Origin: Vandiemenella viatica
Taxonomy: Eukaryota; Arthropoda; Insecta; Orthoptera; Morabidae
DNA: 64,000 bases
NCBI GenBank assembly: GCA_031002005.1
Contig: JARYHS010006964.1
Span: 3,224,001 to 3,288,000, forward strand
Direction: 5' to 3'
A program made the translations under genes and the position numbers. This document shows positions 46,850-59,204 of the stretch, piece by piece (position 1 is the first letter of the stretch; every line of letters starts with the position of its first letter). The notes under the pieces are model-generated. The model did not search any database, was not told the origin of the DNA, and saw only the letters and a program-made list of their open reading frames with translations.

Positions 46850-49315
46850 CACCAAATTCCGAAAAATTATTTCTTAATTTATGATTTTACCTAACTGGAG
46901 ACCTTAATCTTTAAAACGATATGATATTTATCGATTACAGCTAGGTATCGAAGAAAACAAAGGGCTTGTAATAAAAAAAAGCTATAGAAATATTATTTAT
47001 ACTTTTGTCCCTTAAGGGTCGAATTCCAAAAAAAATTTCTTATATAAAATATGGTGTGACCAAGGCAGAAACCGTGGTCTTTAAAATGATACCTCATTTA
47101 TCGATTTCGGTTAATTATCAAGCAATGTAAAAAAAAAAAAAAAAAAATCTAGAAATGATAATATTTTTGCCCCTTAAGGGTTGAATGAATTTAAAGAGAG
47201 TTTTTTCTTAAAATATGATGTGACCAAAGAGAATAATTTAATATTTAAAACGATATCTCATTTATCCAATTTCGGTGGGTATCAAGGGAAATAAATAGCT
47301 CGTGACAGAAAAATGCGTTATAGAAATACTAATAATTTTGCCATGTAAGGTTAGAAATTTGAAAAATTTCTTTCTTAAAATGTGGTTCAGCGGGACCAAA
47401 GACCTTACGAAGATCTCAATCTTTAACATGATACCTCATTTATCATTTTGTTTAATTATCAAAGGAGATTATTGACTCAAGACACAAAGAAGGCGTTTTA
47501 CAAATTCTGACATTTATGCCCTTTAAGAGATTCAATTCAGAAAAATTTAATTCCAAATGTGGTGTTACCACAGCGGAAACCTTAATTTTTAGAATGATAC
47601 CACATTTATCTATCTCGGTTAGATATTAATAGAGATCAATAGCTCGTGACACAAGAATACGTTGTAGAACCATTTATACTTTTCCCCTTTAAGGGTTTAA
47701 TTCCAAAAAACTACTTTTTAAATTATGACGCCACCAAAGCTGAGACATTACTTCTCATAATCTTACTTGACTTATCGATTTTGGTTAGATATCCACGGAG
47801 ATAAATGGCTTGTGACACAAAAAAAGCATTTAAAAAAAGGACGTTTTTGTCCTTTAAGGGTCGAATTACAAAAAACTCCTTTCTTAAAATATAATGTTAC
47901 CTCGGCGGAGACGTTATTCTTTAATATGATACCTCATTTATTTATATCGGTTAGATACCAAGGAAGATAAATTGCTCGTGACACAAAAATGCGTTGTAGA
48001 AAAATTTATATTTTTTCCCTTTAAAGGCTGCATTACAAAAACATTCTTTATTAAAATATGATGTTACAAAGCTGAGACATTACTCCTCATAATCCTTCTT
48101 CATTTATCGAGTTTGGTTAGATATCCATGGAGATAAATTGCTCGAGACACAAAAAACGCATTTTAGAAAAATTAACATTTTTGCCCTTTAAGGGTCGAAT
48201 TAGGAAAAATTCCTTTCTTAAAATATAATGAATCCACGGCGGAGACCTTAGTCTTTAATATGATACCTCATTTATCTATATCCGTTAGATATCAAGGGAG
48301 ACACAAAAATGCGATGTAGGTCCAGTTATACTTGTTCCCTTTAAGGGATGAATTCCAAAAATATTATTTATTAAAATATCATTTCACCAAATGAAAGATA
48401 TTACTCCCCATAACCTCACTTCATTTATCGATTTTGGTTAGATATGGCTCCAAGTACAAAAAACGCATTTTAGAAAAATTGACCTTTTTGCCCTTTAAGA
48501 GTCGAATTACGAAAAATTTCTTTCTTAAAATGTAATGTTACCACGGCGGAGATCTTATTCTTTAATTTGACACCTCATTTATTTATATCGGTTAGATATC
48601 AAATGAGATAAAAAGCTCGTGACACAAAAATGCGTTGTAAAACCATTTATACTTTTTCCATTTAAGGACTGAATTTAAAAAAAACTTCTATCTTAAAATA
48701 TGATTTCGCCAAAGCTGAGACATTACTCTTCATAATCTTACTTGATTTATCGATTTTGGTTAGATATCCAGGGAGATAAATGGCTCGAGGCACAAAAAAC
48801 TCACTTTAGAAAAATTAACATTTCTTCCATTTAAGGGTCGAATTACGAAACATTCATTTATTAAAATATAATATTACCAGGGCGGAGACCTTAGTCTTTA
48901 ATGAAACCCCATTTATCTATATCGGTTAGATATGAAGTGGGATAAATGGCTCGTGACACAAAAACGCATTGCAAAAATATTGATACTTTTCCCTTTAAGG
49001 GTCGAATTCCGAAAAATTCTTGTCTTAGTATCAGACATCACAAATTCGGATATCATAATCTTTATTATGATACTTCACTAAACGATTTAAGCTAGGTATT
49101 CAGGGAGATAAATGTACCGTAACACAGAATACAACATTTTAGACATATTTAAAGTTTTGCCTTTTAAGGGTCAAATTCCGAAAACTTTCTTTCTTAAATT
49201 ATAATATCATCAAAGTGGAGACCATAAAATTTTAAATGACACCTCATTCATGATTTCGGTTAAGTATGTAGGAAGAAACAGGCTTGTGACAAACAAAATA
49301 CCTTATAGAAATAAT
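46850..49315. repeat. Satellite array, about 15 units of about 166 bp, dimeric order
   Basis: A CCCTTTAAGGGTCGAATT-like core recurs near 47,009, 47,171, 47,341, 47,519, 47,685, 47,851, 48,018, 48,184, 48,337, 48,491, 48,658, 48,828, 48,991 and 49,161, with mean spacing about 166 bp. Between 47,685 and 48,991 two unit types alternate. Type A has AAGCTGAGACATTACT and CATAATCTTACTT; type B has CGGCGGAGACCTTA and ATGATACCTCATTTAT. This gives a repeat of about 325 bp. There is no coding capacity. Confidence 0.85.
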
Positions 49316-49319
49316 ATAT

Positions 49320-50385
49320 ATGATGATGCATCCTCGTTCTTACAGGGAAATTCTCATATTTTTAAATGCACTGAATGTATTTTGTTAGTTACTGTATAAA
49401 TCTGATACTTAAAGGCATATGAATATGCAGGAATGAATCCAGAAATCTTTACAAGCAGAGAAGACTTCTGTCTCCACACCAAAAAAAGATAAATGACAGT
49501 TTGTAGATGTTTGATGTTTTACTAGCAAAATCTCCATATAACTATATATATATCAAAGTAATGTAGTTAATAAATATGGCGCTAACTACTATTCTGAATT
49601 AATATACATGAATAGCAATAGTCAAACATATTTGCAACAATATAACATCAAAGATATTACTCAACCAAAGGGTAACCAAATTTCAATAAAGATAATTCTG
49701 TTTTTGAAACTATATACCGACCAGAATATTTAATCATAATGGGAGGCTTCACAGACATATGACTCTATAGCGTTATATACTTTTAAGCTACGATATACTT
49801 ATAAAAATAAAGGTAATATGACACTGAAATATTTAGTAATTGTGTCAGTATTAGGAACATACTATCTATTTAATCACAACATAGAATAAATATTTGCAGT
49901 GAACTTTCATTCATCGTGACTGTGTTGTAATACACCCGAAAAAAACTTGTGGAACATATATACCACAAAATAGCACTCTTAGAAAGAGTTAATTAAAGAT
50001 GAAAAATACAGATCACATTAATAATACTTTTTTTCAAACAAGTGCACAATAAAATGATGGAGTTTTATAATATCAGACCAGCATTTGCTCTCTGTATCAA
50101 TTAAAAATATTATAATTATCTCTCAGCATGTCAGATAAACAATAGGATATTCATTGACATAAGGTTATTAAAGTATTGTGCTAAATATCTAACTACTTAG
50201 AAATATTTTCACTTACAGGTTATTGAAAATAATTATTTTGGATCTGTCAGACTATTACAGTCAAGAATAATATCTTAAGAATCAGTTAGTATAAAATGCA
50301 TAAACAAGTGGCACTATACTTAGAATGCATAAACTGTACTTAGAAGCTTACAATAATAAAAACAAAAAATGATGATCATTATAAT
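49320..50385. other. No gene seen
   Basis: AT-rich sequence between the satellite and the second RTE copy. Confidence 0.4.
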
Positions 50386-50398
50386 CATTCAAATATAA

Positions 50399-51931
50399 AA
50401 GGGGCATAAACTGTTTGCACTTCGCTGATGACATAGCTGTTCCTTCTGAAAGTATAGAAACTGCACTTGAACAAATCAACCTTCTGAAAGATATAGCAGG
50501 AAAAGTTGGACTTCTCTTTTGAGAAGACTAAATTAGTGACCAATATTAGGGACTCACCCACAATACTAAACACAGATTACGGAAAAATTAACAAGGTCAA
50601 CAAATTTAAATATCTAGGTGAAGTAATTCAGATTAATGGGCTTGATAAGGAAGAAAATATTCCAATTGACTAAAGATACATACAATAAGAAGAATCTTTC
50701 AAGAAAAACTAAAATCAAACACTACAACACAGTAATCAAACCAGAAGGACTGTATGCCTATGAAAACTGGAGAAATATAAAGAGATAGAGAAAAGGGAAA
50801 AGAATATACTGAGAAAAATTTGGGTACCACTAAAAACTGAAAATGGTGAGTTTAGACAATGGAGGAATAAAGACCCATACAAAGAAGAAGAAATTGAAAG
50901 TATGTCAGACACGATCAGAAAGAGGAGAATCAGTTTCTTTGGTAACGTAATGAAAATGGATAGCAATAGACTTACAAAAAGAATTTTCAATCATGTTTAC
51001 AAGAGTAAGAACGGTAACCACTGGATCCAAGGAGTAAAGAAAGATATGATTGAGTTCAGAATAACAAAAGAGTTAATACAAGATAGAGCAACTTTTAGGA
51101 GATTGATCCAAAATTTCTAGGGTTTCTGGGAGAAGGAGAAGTTGTTACAGCAAGTTTTAATAATTAATTTAATAAGTAAAAGGAACAGAATATGTGTGGA
51201 ATAGCGAGTTGTAATCGGCGCACAGCTGAGCCATGTTGTGCAAGCAAATCGCAAACAGTGAGAGTGCTGACTTGGTGGGTCAGCAAAGCTGTGGCCTCAT
51301 TGCCTAGGTAAGCCGACGTGCTCCCTTGAGGAGCATATGGAAATTACGAGAATGACGATAGTGGCATTACGTAGGGGATTGCGCAGGCCAGGACGATGGC
51401 CGCGTAAGGAGGACAAGTTTATGAATTTGGAAGTATATGAGCGGAGGTGAAGTAGGCCTCGGGGTTCAGTTCGATCAGTTCGAGCTACGCCGTAATGATG
51501 TGTATCTAGCCGCCACTGACAAATCATCGACGAAGCCTCGCCCTCGCTAGGATCGCCAACTCTAATGTAAGTCTTGGTCTACCATCATATTATGAGTGTA
51601 CGGATCTTTGCCTCTGGCAGCTAGTAAATGCTGTATCTATCTAGAAGAATAAAGTAGCTGTCTTGCCACTAACATTGGAAATCAAAGCCCGTAGTTCCAG
51701 CGTACTAGACGATAAGAAGAGCTGGATATACGTGCATTGAAGTCCGACTTGTCATTGTAATTAAGTGCCTATGCTAACGCCCACAGACCGCTAAGGCTAT
51801 CCTGCAGCCCAAATAGTGGTCTTTAACAAAGTAGTAACATATGGACAGAAGAAAGGAGGAAACAGCAAAGTGATAGGATGAAGAACTATTGGAAGTCGAG
51901 AAAAGAAGCATCAAAATGAATGCGAAGAAGA
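50399..51931 (+). pseudogene. RTE-clade element, copy 2, split by a solo LTR
   Basis: Starts inside the RT with LHFADDIAVPSES (the catalytic Asp pair) and NKFKYLGEVIQINGL. It continues to RKRRISFFGNVMKMDSNRLT, all homologous to the 23-24.7 kb copy. After the 645-bp insertion the C-terminal tail resumes (TEERRKQQSDRMKN) and ends in GCGAAGAAG. A candidate 8-bp duplication AAATATAA flanks it (50,391-50,398; 51,932-51,939). Several frameshifts. Confidence 0.8.
51195..51839. mobile_element. Solo LTR, 645 bp, with 4-bp target duplication
   Basis: Begins TGTGGAATAGCG and ends GTAGTAACA (TG...CA). It is flanked by TATG on both sides (51,191-51,194 and 51,840-51,843). An AATAAA signal lies near 51,648. 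It interrupts the RTE frame at a Trp codon: removing it with one TATG restores TGG. No internal region remains, so it arose by LTR-LTR recombination. Confidence 0.8.
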
Positions 51932-52199
51932 AAATATAATATTTCTAAAATAACAGTAAACTCAAATTAATAAACATTAAAGTGCAAAAAGAAATATTAT
52001 TGTTAAATAACCTTAGTTATAAAGTTTACCTTCATAATTAATATATAACAAATATAAATACTACTATCAATAACAGCTCAAATATTGACACCATTTATTC
52101 TGTCAATATTGTAGATTACCAAATATGAACTTACTATTGGATCCAACTCATAACTGGTCAGAAGTGGAAGGTTCTGCCAAAACTATTAAGGAAATATAC

Positions 52200-53995
52200 A
52201 ATATGTTTTTAATTTAATTACACACCTACACACCCTACTTCAGCCATATCCTGCACCCACCTACATTTGCCCTCTACAAATTTTAACTTTAAATTTTTTT
52301 AAATGTTTTTGGTAACTTATTCATCATTCCCCTTGGTAACTGATTCCAATCCCTCACACCCTATACCTAAAAAAGAAAATCTTCCCACACCCTTGTGGCT
52401 GAAATCGAATGCCAGCTTGTGGTAATGGTCATCTTTTCCCTTCCATGAACTACTTTTCCTACCTACTGCAATATCTTTCCATGCCTCACCTCCAGTATAC
52501 GCCCTGTGCATTCCCATGACCCTCCTCATCCTCCTCCTGTCTTGCAATATATCCCATTCCAGCTCCTTTATCATATCTGTCACTGATTTCATTCTGCGAT
52601 AATTTCCAGAAACAAATCTAGCAGCTCTTTTTTGAACCCTCTCTAATTCCTGTATTTGATACACAAAATGTGGGTCCCAAACTACCCTACCATATTCGAG
52701 CAATGGTCTGACCAAAGATTTGTTACCAAATTCCTTTACTTCTCTCGTGCATCCCCTCATCACTCTTTCCAGCAAGTGCAGAATTTCGAAAACTTTTCCT
52801 ACCACCTGTCCAATGTGTCCTGCCTGGTTAAGCTTGTTATCAAATGTAATGCCAAGATATTTACAATTCAAGTCTTCTGCAAGCAATTCTTTTCTCACCT
52901 TATTTTCATAATTAACCTTTTGTTTTTTATTCGTATATCTAATTAGCTGGATCTTCTTTGCATTTATCTTCATCCTATATTTACCAACCCAACTAGATAT
53001 CCTGTCCAGATCACCCTGCAACTGTTTACAATCTTCTATCCTTTGATCCTTTTTACATGCATTATGTCATCTGCAAACAATCTAATTTCAGATAATAAAC
53101 AATCAACATAATTATTCATTAGAATAATGAATAGCAATGGTCCCAATATGCTACCCTGCAGTACTCCCACTTTTTAATTCCACTTTATTTGATACCATAT
53201 TTCCTACCCCAACTTTGTTTTCTACCTTTTAAAAATTCTTCTAACAAGGAAATCACTTTCTCATCCACTCCAATAGTTTTTACCTTATTTACTACCATTT
53301 TATGGCTCACTCTGTCAAACACCTTTGAAAGATCTAGTGCTACACTATCAATTTGGCCTCTCTTGTCCATTTCATCTGAAATGTACTTGCATATATCCCA
53401 CCAACTGAGATTCGCATGAATATTCTTGCCTGAACCCATGTTGCATACTTGAAAACCACTTATGTTCCTCACATACATTTCTGATGTGGTTGCATATCAA
53501 TCTTTCCATTAATTTACCTACCACTGAAGTCAAACTGATTGGCCTGTAATTTTTGACTCTATTTCTCACCCCTCTTTTATGTACTGGTACTACTATCGCA
53601 CTTTTCCAGTCTTGTGGTAAGCAGCAAGTATCCAGATTCAATTTAAATAGTATTTCAAGATAAGGTACAATGTAACTTCTGGCTATCTTTAAGATATCTG
53701 TAGTAGTATTATCTACACTAGCAAGTTATGTTTTTTGAGCATGCTTATTTCCTTCATGATTTCTTCATGATGAATTTCAAATTTTTTAGTATCTTCATTT
53801 CTAATCGTATTGTTAAGCTCGTTCTCTGAATTAGACATTCCCGTTTCTGATTCATTGTCTCTAATGCTCTCACTAAACCAGTTACTTAAAATCTCTACCT
53901 TTTTCAAATCCTCAGTAACTACTTCTACATCCCTTATCTATAAGCGTCTGTACACCATCCCTTTCCCTCAGTTTCCTGATGTTAACCTTGGAAAG
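52200..53995 (-). pseudogene. CR1/L2-group non-LTR retrotransposon, 5'-truncated, frameshifted
   Basis: The minus strand gives, in order: KVEILSNWFSESI; DWKSAIVVPVHKRG, NYRPISLTSVVGKLMERLI and QHGFRQEYSCESQL; LDLSKVFDRVSHKMVV (catalytic Asp); in shifted frames LQGSILGPLLF and RLFADDIM (catalytic Asp pair, near 53,060-53,160); then the C-terminal region in one frame (52,317-53,021) with NCKYLGITFDNKL, LVRPLLEYGRVVWDPH and LERVQKRAARFVSGNY. The endonuclease is missing. About four frameshifts. The same family occurs at 44.3 kb, and the 17.4-kb fragment is a relative. Confidence 0.85.
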
Positions 53996-53999
53996 TTAA

Positions 54000-54995
54000 A
54001 ATTCAAAATAAATAGCTCAAATAAATTTATAAAATGGTATATAATTTCATTAATAACCATTCTGTAAGAGAAATGCGCATGTACTAAATTTTTCAAGTAA
54101 TATAACTAAAAAAACCTTCTAGTCAGATAATTGCCTTATCCTGTGAAAGTAAAACAGTAATACAATATGTCTCAAGTAATAGTAGACAGAACAGAACTAA
54201 CAAAACCAAAATCTTTGATGATAGGTATTTCTAAAAATAACGAGAACACAAATCCAAATTAAATAATAATACTTCATAATATTACTTGTCAACAAAATGG
54301 GCATGTCAACAACTATAATCCCAATAATTACACTCATTTAAACAAAGGTTAAAGAAAATGTGACCATTGAAAAACAGAAACAAAATGAATTATATCTATT
54401 TCCTTTCAAGACTTTTGACTCCATAATTTCCCTGTAGCGCTGAAAGATGACACAAGAAATACATAAATTCTCAAATCTAAAAGTGGTCTGCAATCTTTAA
54501 GAAAAACATATGCATAATTGACATAATTATTTAATGCTTTTAAAAACAACTGCTAGATCATTTATAAAAAACAAGCATAATTTTTAACGATTTCTAAACT
54601 TTAAAAAGGAGTATCCATAAAACAGGTGTTTATGTAACTGTCTTTAATGGATTTTAACAAGCCAAAACATTAAGAAGTGTTTCCACTAATTTTACATAAA
54701 ATTTGCCACTCTTCATAATTTAATCCATTGATAATTTTAAGATATGCAGAGCATATAAAACATTTCCCATATACAACACAATAAATTAGACTATCACTAA
54801 AATGAATATACTGATACCTTTTAGGACTTTCGTCCAATATAATTCTTTTCTCCACACAAATCAAAAGAAATGACGAGTTCAACTTAATAAATCCAAAACC
54901 ACCAGAATACCCAAAATAATTTTCGAAAAACTTTACAAGAAAACAAATATTTATATGAATGAATTTACTACAATCCCCCGATCATATAAAATATT
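54000..54995. other. No gene seen
   Basis: AT-rich sequence without recognisable features. It may include the 3' UTR of the zinc-finger gene. Confidence 0.35.
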
Positions 54996-54999
54996 TTAC

Positions 55000-55188
55000 A
55001 CAAACATCACAAGACATTAAACGTTAACACAAATGAATCTCCTCTGATTTTTATTATTCTGACTCTATGAGTGATTTTTCATAAACATCTGAAAAAAACT
55101 GATTTTCTCATTAATGAATCTGCTGATGGTTTTTAAGGCTATCAGACCATGCAAATAATTTTACACAAATATCACAAGAAAACGAGTA
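55000..55188 (-). pseudogene. Decayed zinc fingers downstream of the stop
   Basis: In frame after the TGA the minus strand encodes FSCDICVKLFAWSDSLKNHQ, then a stop. After it come remnants such as SDVYEKSLIESE and, shifted, CDVCVKYFI. These show the array was once at least two or three fingers longer. Confidence 0.6.
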
Positions 55189-56242
55189 TCATCCGGAATG
55201 AATACGTTGATGTCGTTTAAGGGAACGAGACTCTGAAAAGGACTTTTTACAAACATGACAAGGAAATACGCGCACCCCTGAATGAATACGCTGATGTCGT
55301 TTAAGGGTAGGAGAATCTATAAATAACTTTCCACAAATATCACATAGAAAAGGGCGTTCTCCAGAATGAATCCGCTGATGAATTTTAAAGTTTCCACACT
55401 GTGTAAATGATTTTCCACAAACATCACAAGAGAATGGGCGCACTTCAGAATGAATACGCTGATGAATTTTAAGGTTTCCTGGCGCTGCAAATAATTTTCC
55501 ACAAATATCACAAATAAACGGGCTTTCTCCTGAATGAATCTGCTGATGAATTTTAAGGCTTGCAGACACTGTAAATGTTTTTCTACAAATATTACAAGAA
55601 AATGGTCTTTCTCCAGAATGAAGCCGCTGATGACTTTCAAGGTTAACACATTTTCTAAATGACTTACTACAAACATCACAAGAAAATGGCCGATCTCCAG
55701 AATGAATTCGATGATGATTTTTAAGATGCCAAGACCGTGTAAATGATTTTCCACAAACATCACAATTAAATGGGCGTTCTCCTGAATGTATCTGCTGATG
55801 TCTTTTAAGGCTTCCAGACACTGTAAATGTCTTTCTACAAATATTACAAGAAAACAATTTTTTTCCACTATGAATCTGCTTACGACTTTTAAGGTTTCCA
55901 GACTGAATAACAGATTTTCCACATATTTCAGAAGAAAACGTGTATTCTGTTAAATTAATCCGCTGATGATTTTTAAGGTTTCGAGGCTCTGTATATGATT
56001 TTTCACAAAAGATGCGAGAAGACGAGCATTTACTTGGATTAAATGTGTTAGGCTTTGTAAGAGTATAATAATTTGTAATAGATTTTCCACAATCTTCACC
56101 CGAAGTTGGGTGTTGGCCAAAATGTATCCTATTAGTACAGTTGTAGGTAGTGCGGGGTTCCTCTATTTTGTTCGTTTTTAATTCACCAACCAAAAGTTGC
56201 TGCTCATAACTGATATTTCTTTTATTGCAGCCGTAATAACCC
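55189..56242 (-). CDS. C2H2 zinc-finger protein, terminal exon
   Basis: About 350 residues. Decayed fingers come first (CEKSYTEPRNLKNHQRIN, ICGKSVIQSGNLKSRKQIH), then eight intact C2H2 fingers in tandem, each of the form F-x-C-x2-C-x12-H-x3-H joined by HSGERPF-type linkers (for example FNCDVCGKSFTRSWHLKNHH). Such arrays bind DNA in the nucleus. A CTGTTTCCAG acceptor (minus, ending at plus 56,243) precedes the frame, so this is probably the last exon of a spliced gene. The ATG at 56,256 is likely intronic. The frame stops at a TGA (55,189-55,191) exactly in a linker. Beyond it a ninth finger (FSCDICVKLFAWSDSLKNHQ) and decayed ones follow. No KRAB, ZAD or BTB domain is visible. Upstream exons were not found. 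Confidence 0.8.
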
Positions 56243-56259
56243 CTGGAAACAGACATTTC

Positions 56260-58380
56260 ATATTAATGATTATACTGGCAATGTATATTAATTGATAAGT
56301 GATATATATGTTTTTAGTTTTTGCAACTAGTAGACTAAATTATTATGTCATAAGCTTCATTGTGATATGTAATCATACACTGTGTAAGTAACAACTGAGT
56401 TGCTAATAATAATAATAATAAAAAAGCACATAACTTTTGTAAACTAAAGAACACTGATGACCAAAAATGTGATTTGTAATTCAATAAGTCACTTCTTAAT
56501 AGGTGTTGATAGACATAATTATGAGCTAAACTGACAATGAAATGAAATATTAGGATGCCTTTTCTGGGATCTAGTTTTCATAAATGACCTGATCTCAAAA
56601 AAAAAAAAAAAAAAAAAAAAAATCCAAATGCTTTATTCAAAATTTAATGGCGTTTTGCAATATTAATCAATGTATCTGCCTTAATTGGTTGAAATGATAG
56701 TAAATAAATCAGCGTTGTAAGATAGCTGTAATCACAGATCATAGTTGGAAACCACTTTAGGAAACCAACATACTGAAAGGTATTAGACAGTATTATATGA
56801 TGCCACCAACCCTTTTAAACATGTATAATGAAGCAATTTTCCAGAATACGTAGCAAGATTATTAGTAAGAGGTAATCAGCATACACTAAAGAGTTAAAAC
56901 TATGATTTTAGTATATACTAAAAGATGACCTTCTTTTCTCCAGAAGGAATACAGAAAAAAGTATGCACTCTGCATCACTTTTCAAAAGCAAAGTAGTAAT
57001 CAACTTAAATAGAAAAACAATCGAAAGAGCAGCTTTAGAGAGCCTCCCTCAGTGGTTAACAGCTACTATGACTGTGACTGCTTAATATGAGCAACAGATA
57101 GCACAGAAAAATTTTCTAGGATGGTAAGGATATGGCGATAGATGATATTTTTAGTTTTAGTGGAATAAATTGATATAGTAAAGTGTTAAAATCAACACAA
57201 TTTACTCATAAAAAACTGACATATCAAAAGTGGGTAAAAAAAACAAACAAGCAATACATTTAGGGTGAAGATGAAAGTTCTATGAGTCGCAGGTAATGAA
57301 ATTTTTATTAAAAATGCATTTTCTTTCTATATAGACCCCTGTAGCTTAATGAAGCATGTCTTCAAATGAATGGATTCGATTCCTAATGTGTGATTTTTTT
57401 TGGACTAAAAAATATTTATTTATGTCTGCTGTCATTTAATTTGATTCAAAAAATTTTCTATTTATAAATGTCATTTCCTTTAAAACTGCGTGGATGTGTT
57501 GGTTGGAAAAATCTAGTAAAAATGGTGGTTGCTTCAATTGGTATTACCCATCCCTCAGTATCTCAATAGTCAAAGTACACATTTACATTTTTGAAAATTT
57601 ATTGTGAATGTATTGTGAAATTGTATGTACACTGTACAACTTCCTTAACACTGAGCTATGGTATTAATAAAAGCAGATTATTTGACACATTCATACTGTT
57701 TTAGCTAACTTTATTACCATCATTTACCAAAATTAAATTCTCTACAACTTCTGTTGAAACCTTTGTACAATTGGCAGGAATTTTTAAAAAAATTAAAAAA
57801 TTGATCCAAGTAGTTAATAAATTACAAAATTATTTCTTTGCTTCTCTGGAATTTCTGGAAAACTACTGCAGATACACGTCTGGGACTTGTTTTATTACAT
57901 TCACTAGATCAATAACAACAAAATAAATGGAAATCGTGCTTTACTGTAACCTCGTACAGTTTTGCGATGGTTTCATACTAGCGAAGTTGCTAAATTTCAG
58001 GCAAAATCTTTTATTAGCCGTAACTCCGTAAGTAAAAATTTGCGGACCTATGTTTATATGAACATTTTTCTTTAATATTACTTGTAGAATAACATATTAA
58101 AATATTTGAATATCTTTGTGAATCATCCTGAAAGTACTTACAAGACAGAATAAAAAATTCTTAAAATTAACTATATATTAAAATAATGGAATGTCCTGTA
58201 ATGTATTCATCAAACATTTCAGAAATATCCTGATAAACTAATAAGATATTTTCTAGTGCTTTCTTGACTGCCGAAATAAACTTCGAAATACAAGGAAATA
58301 TAGTTTCTAGATAGAATTAACACAGATAGCAAAAGAATATGGATTGTGAGTTAATTTTTAGACCGCAAATTTGTTTTACT
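56260..58380. other. No gene seen; A-tract at 56,600
   Basis: AT-rich. It may hold an intron of the zinc-finger gene on the minus strand. A weak tRNA-like stretch near 57,340-57,390 was not convincing. Confidence 0.35.
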
Positions 58381-58385
58381 TCGAG

Positions 58386-59201
58386 CTACAACGCAGAAGA
58401 CCTCTGTTGAAAACCACAGGACGATTCCAGAAACGCTATCTTTTAATAATTGATGCAGTAGTTCAATATTTCAGTGGAGATTACATTTTATTTGATGATC
58501 GTTGCATTGTCGCCCTAGAAATCTGGTTGTTGTCCAGCCTAGTAAGGGAAGCGATAGGAACAGAGATGAGACCCATGAACACGAAGGCTTACAGTGGGTT
58601 ACAAATTGACCGTATTTGGTCATAATTAATGAGAAAAACGCACCGAACAATCCTATCTGACCATCTACTTTGGGTGCGATAACTTTCGTGACGTTACAAC
58701 GGAAGGATAGCGCGCGCGCTTTCTGCTGAAATACGCTGGTAATAATTGCAACAGATCCAGAAGACTGTTGAAATCAACAGCATAACGGCTAAAACTTTAA
58801 TTTCATTAAATCGAAGTGTGCCACCTGGACAATCAAGATAATAGAGAAATCTTAGTGTTTGAACCTGTTCTCTCTGTTGGTTGAATTTCTATTCAAGGAG
58901 ATAGCCATGATGTCTTTATTCTCTATAAAGGCAACATGGTAGATGGTCGGATAGGATTGTTCGGCGCGTTTTTCTCATTAATTATGACCAAATACGGTCA
59001 ATTTGTAACCCACTGTAAGCCTTCGTGTTCTTGGGTCTCATCTCTGTTCCTAGCTAGGCTGGACAACAATCTCATTGCTAGGACGACAATGCAACGATCA
59101 TCAAATAAAATGTAATCTCCACTGAAAGATTGAACTACTGCATCAAGATAGCGTTTCTGGCATCGTCCTGTGGTTTTCAACAGAGGTCTTCTGCGTTATA
59201 G
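58386..59201. repeat. Long inverted repeat, arms about 283 and 263 bp
   Basis: Left arm 58,386-58,668 and right arm 58,939-59,201 are reverse complements of high similarity (for example AACGCAGAAGACCTCTGTTG against CAACAGAGGTCTTCTGCGTT; small deletions in the right arm). They are separated by a 270-bp spacer with a GCGCGCGCGC stretch. The short frames in each arm are the same frame read from the two copies. This could be a fold-back transposon or a source of hairpin RNA. Confidence 0.75.
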
Positions 59202-59204
59202 TTC

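Noticed and set aside
46850..49315. CRISPR array
   Set aside because: The units are tandem and diverged throughout, with no short identical repeats separated by unique spacers, and the DNA is clearly eukaryotic.
55317..55922. 201-codon minus frame inside the zinc-finger exon
   Set aside because: A shifted-frame shadow of the finger array; its periodic VIFVE-like motif is the finger repeat read out of frame.
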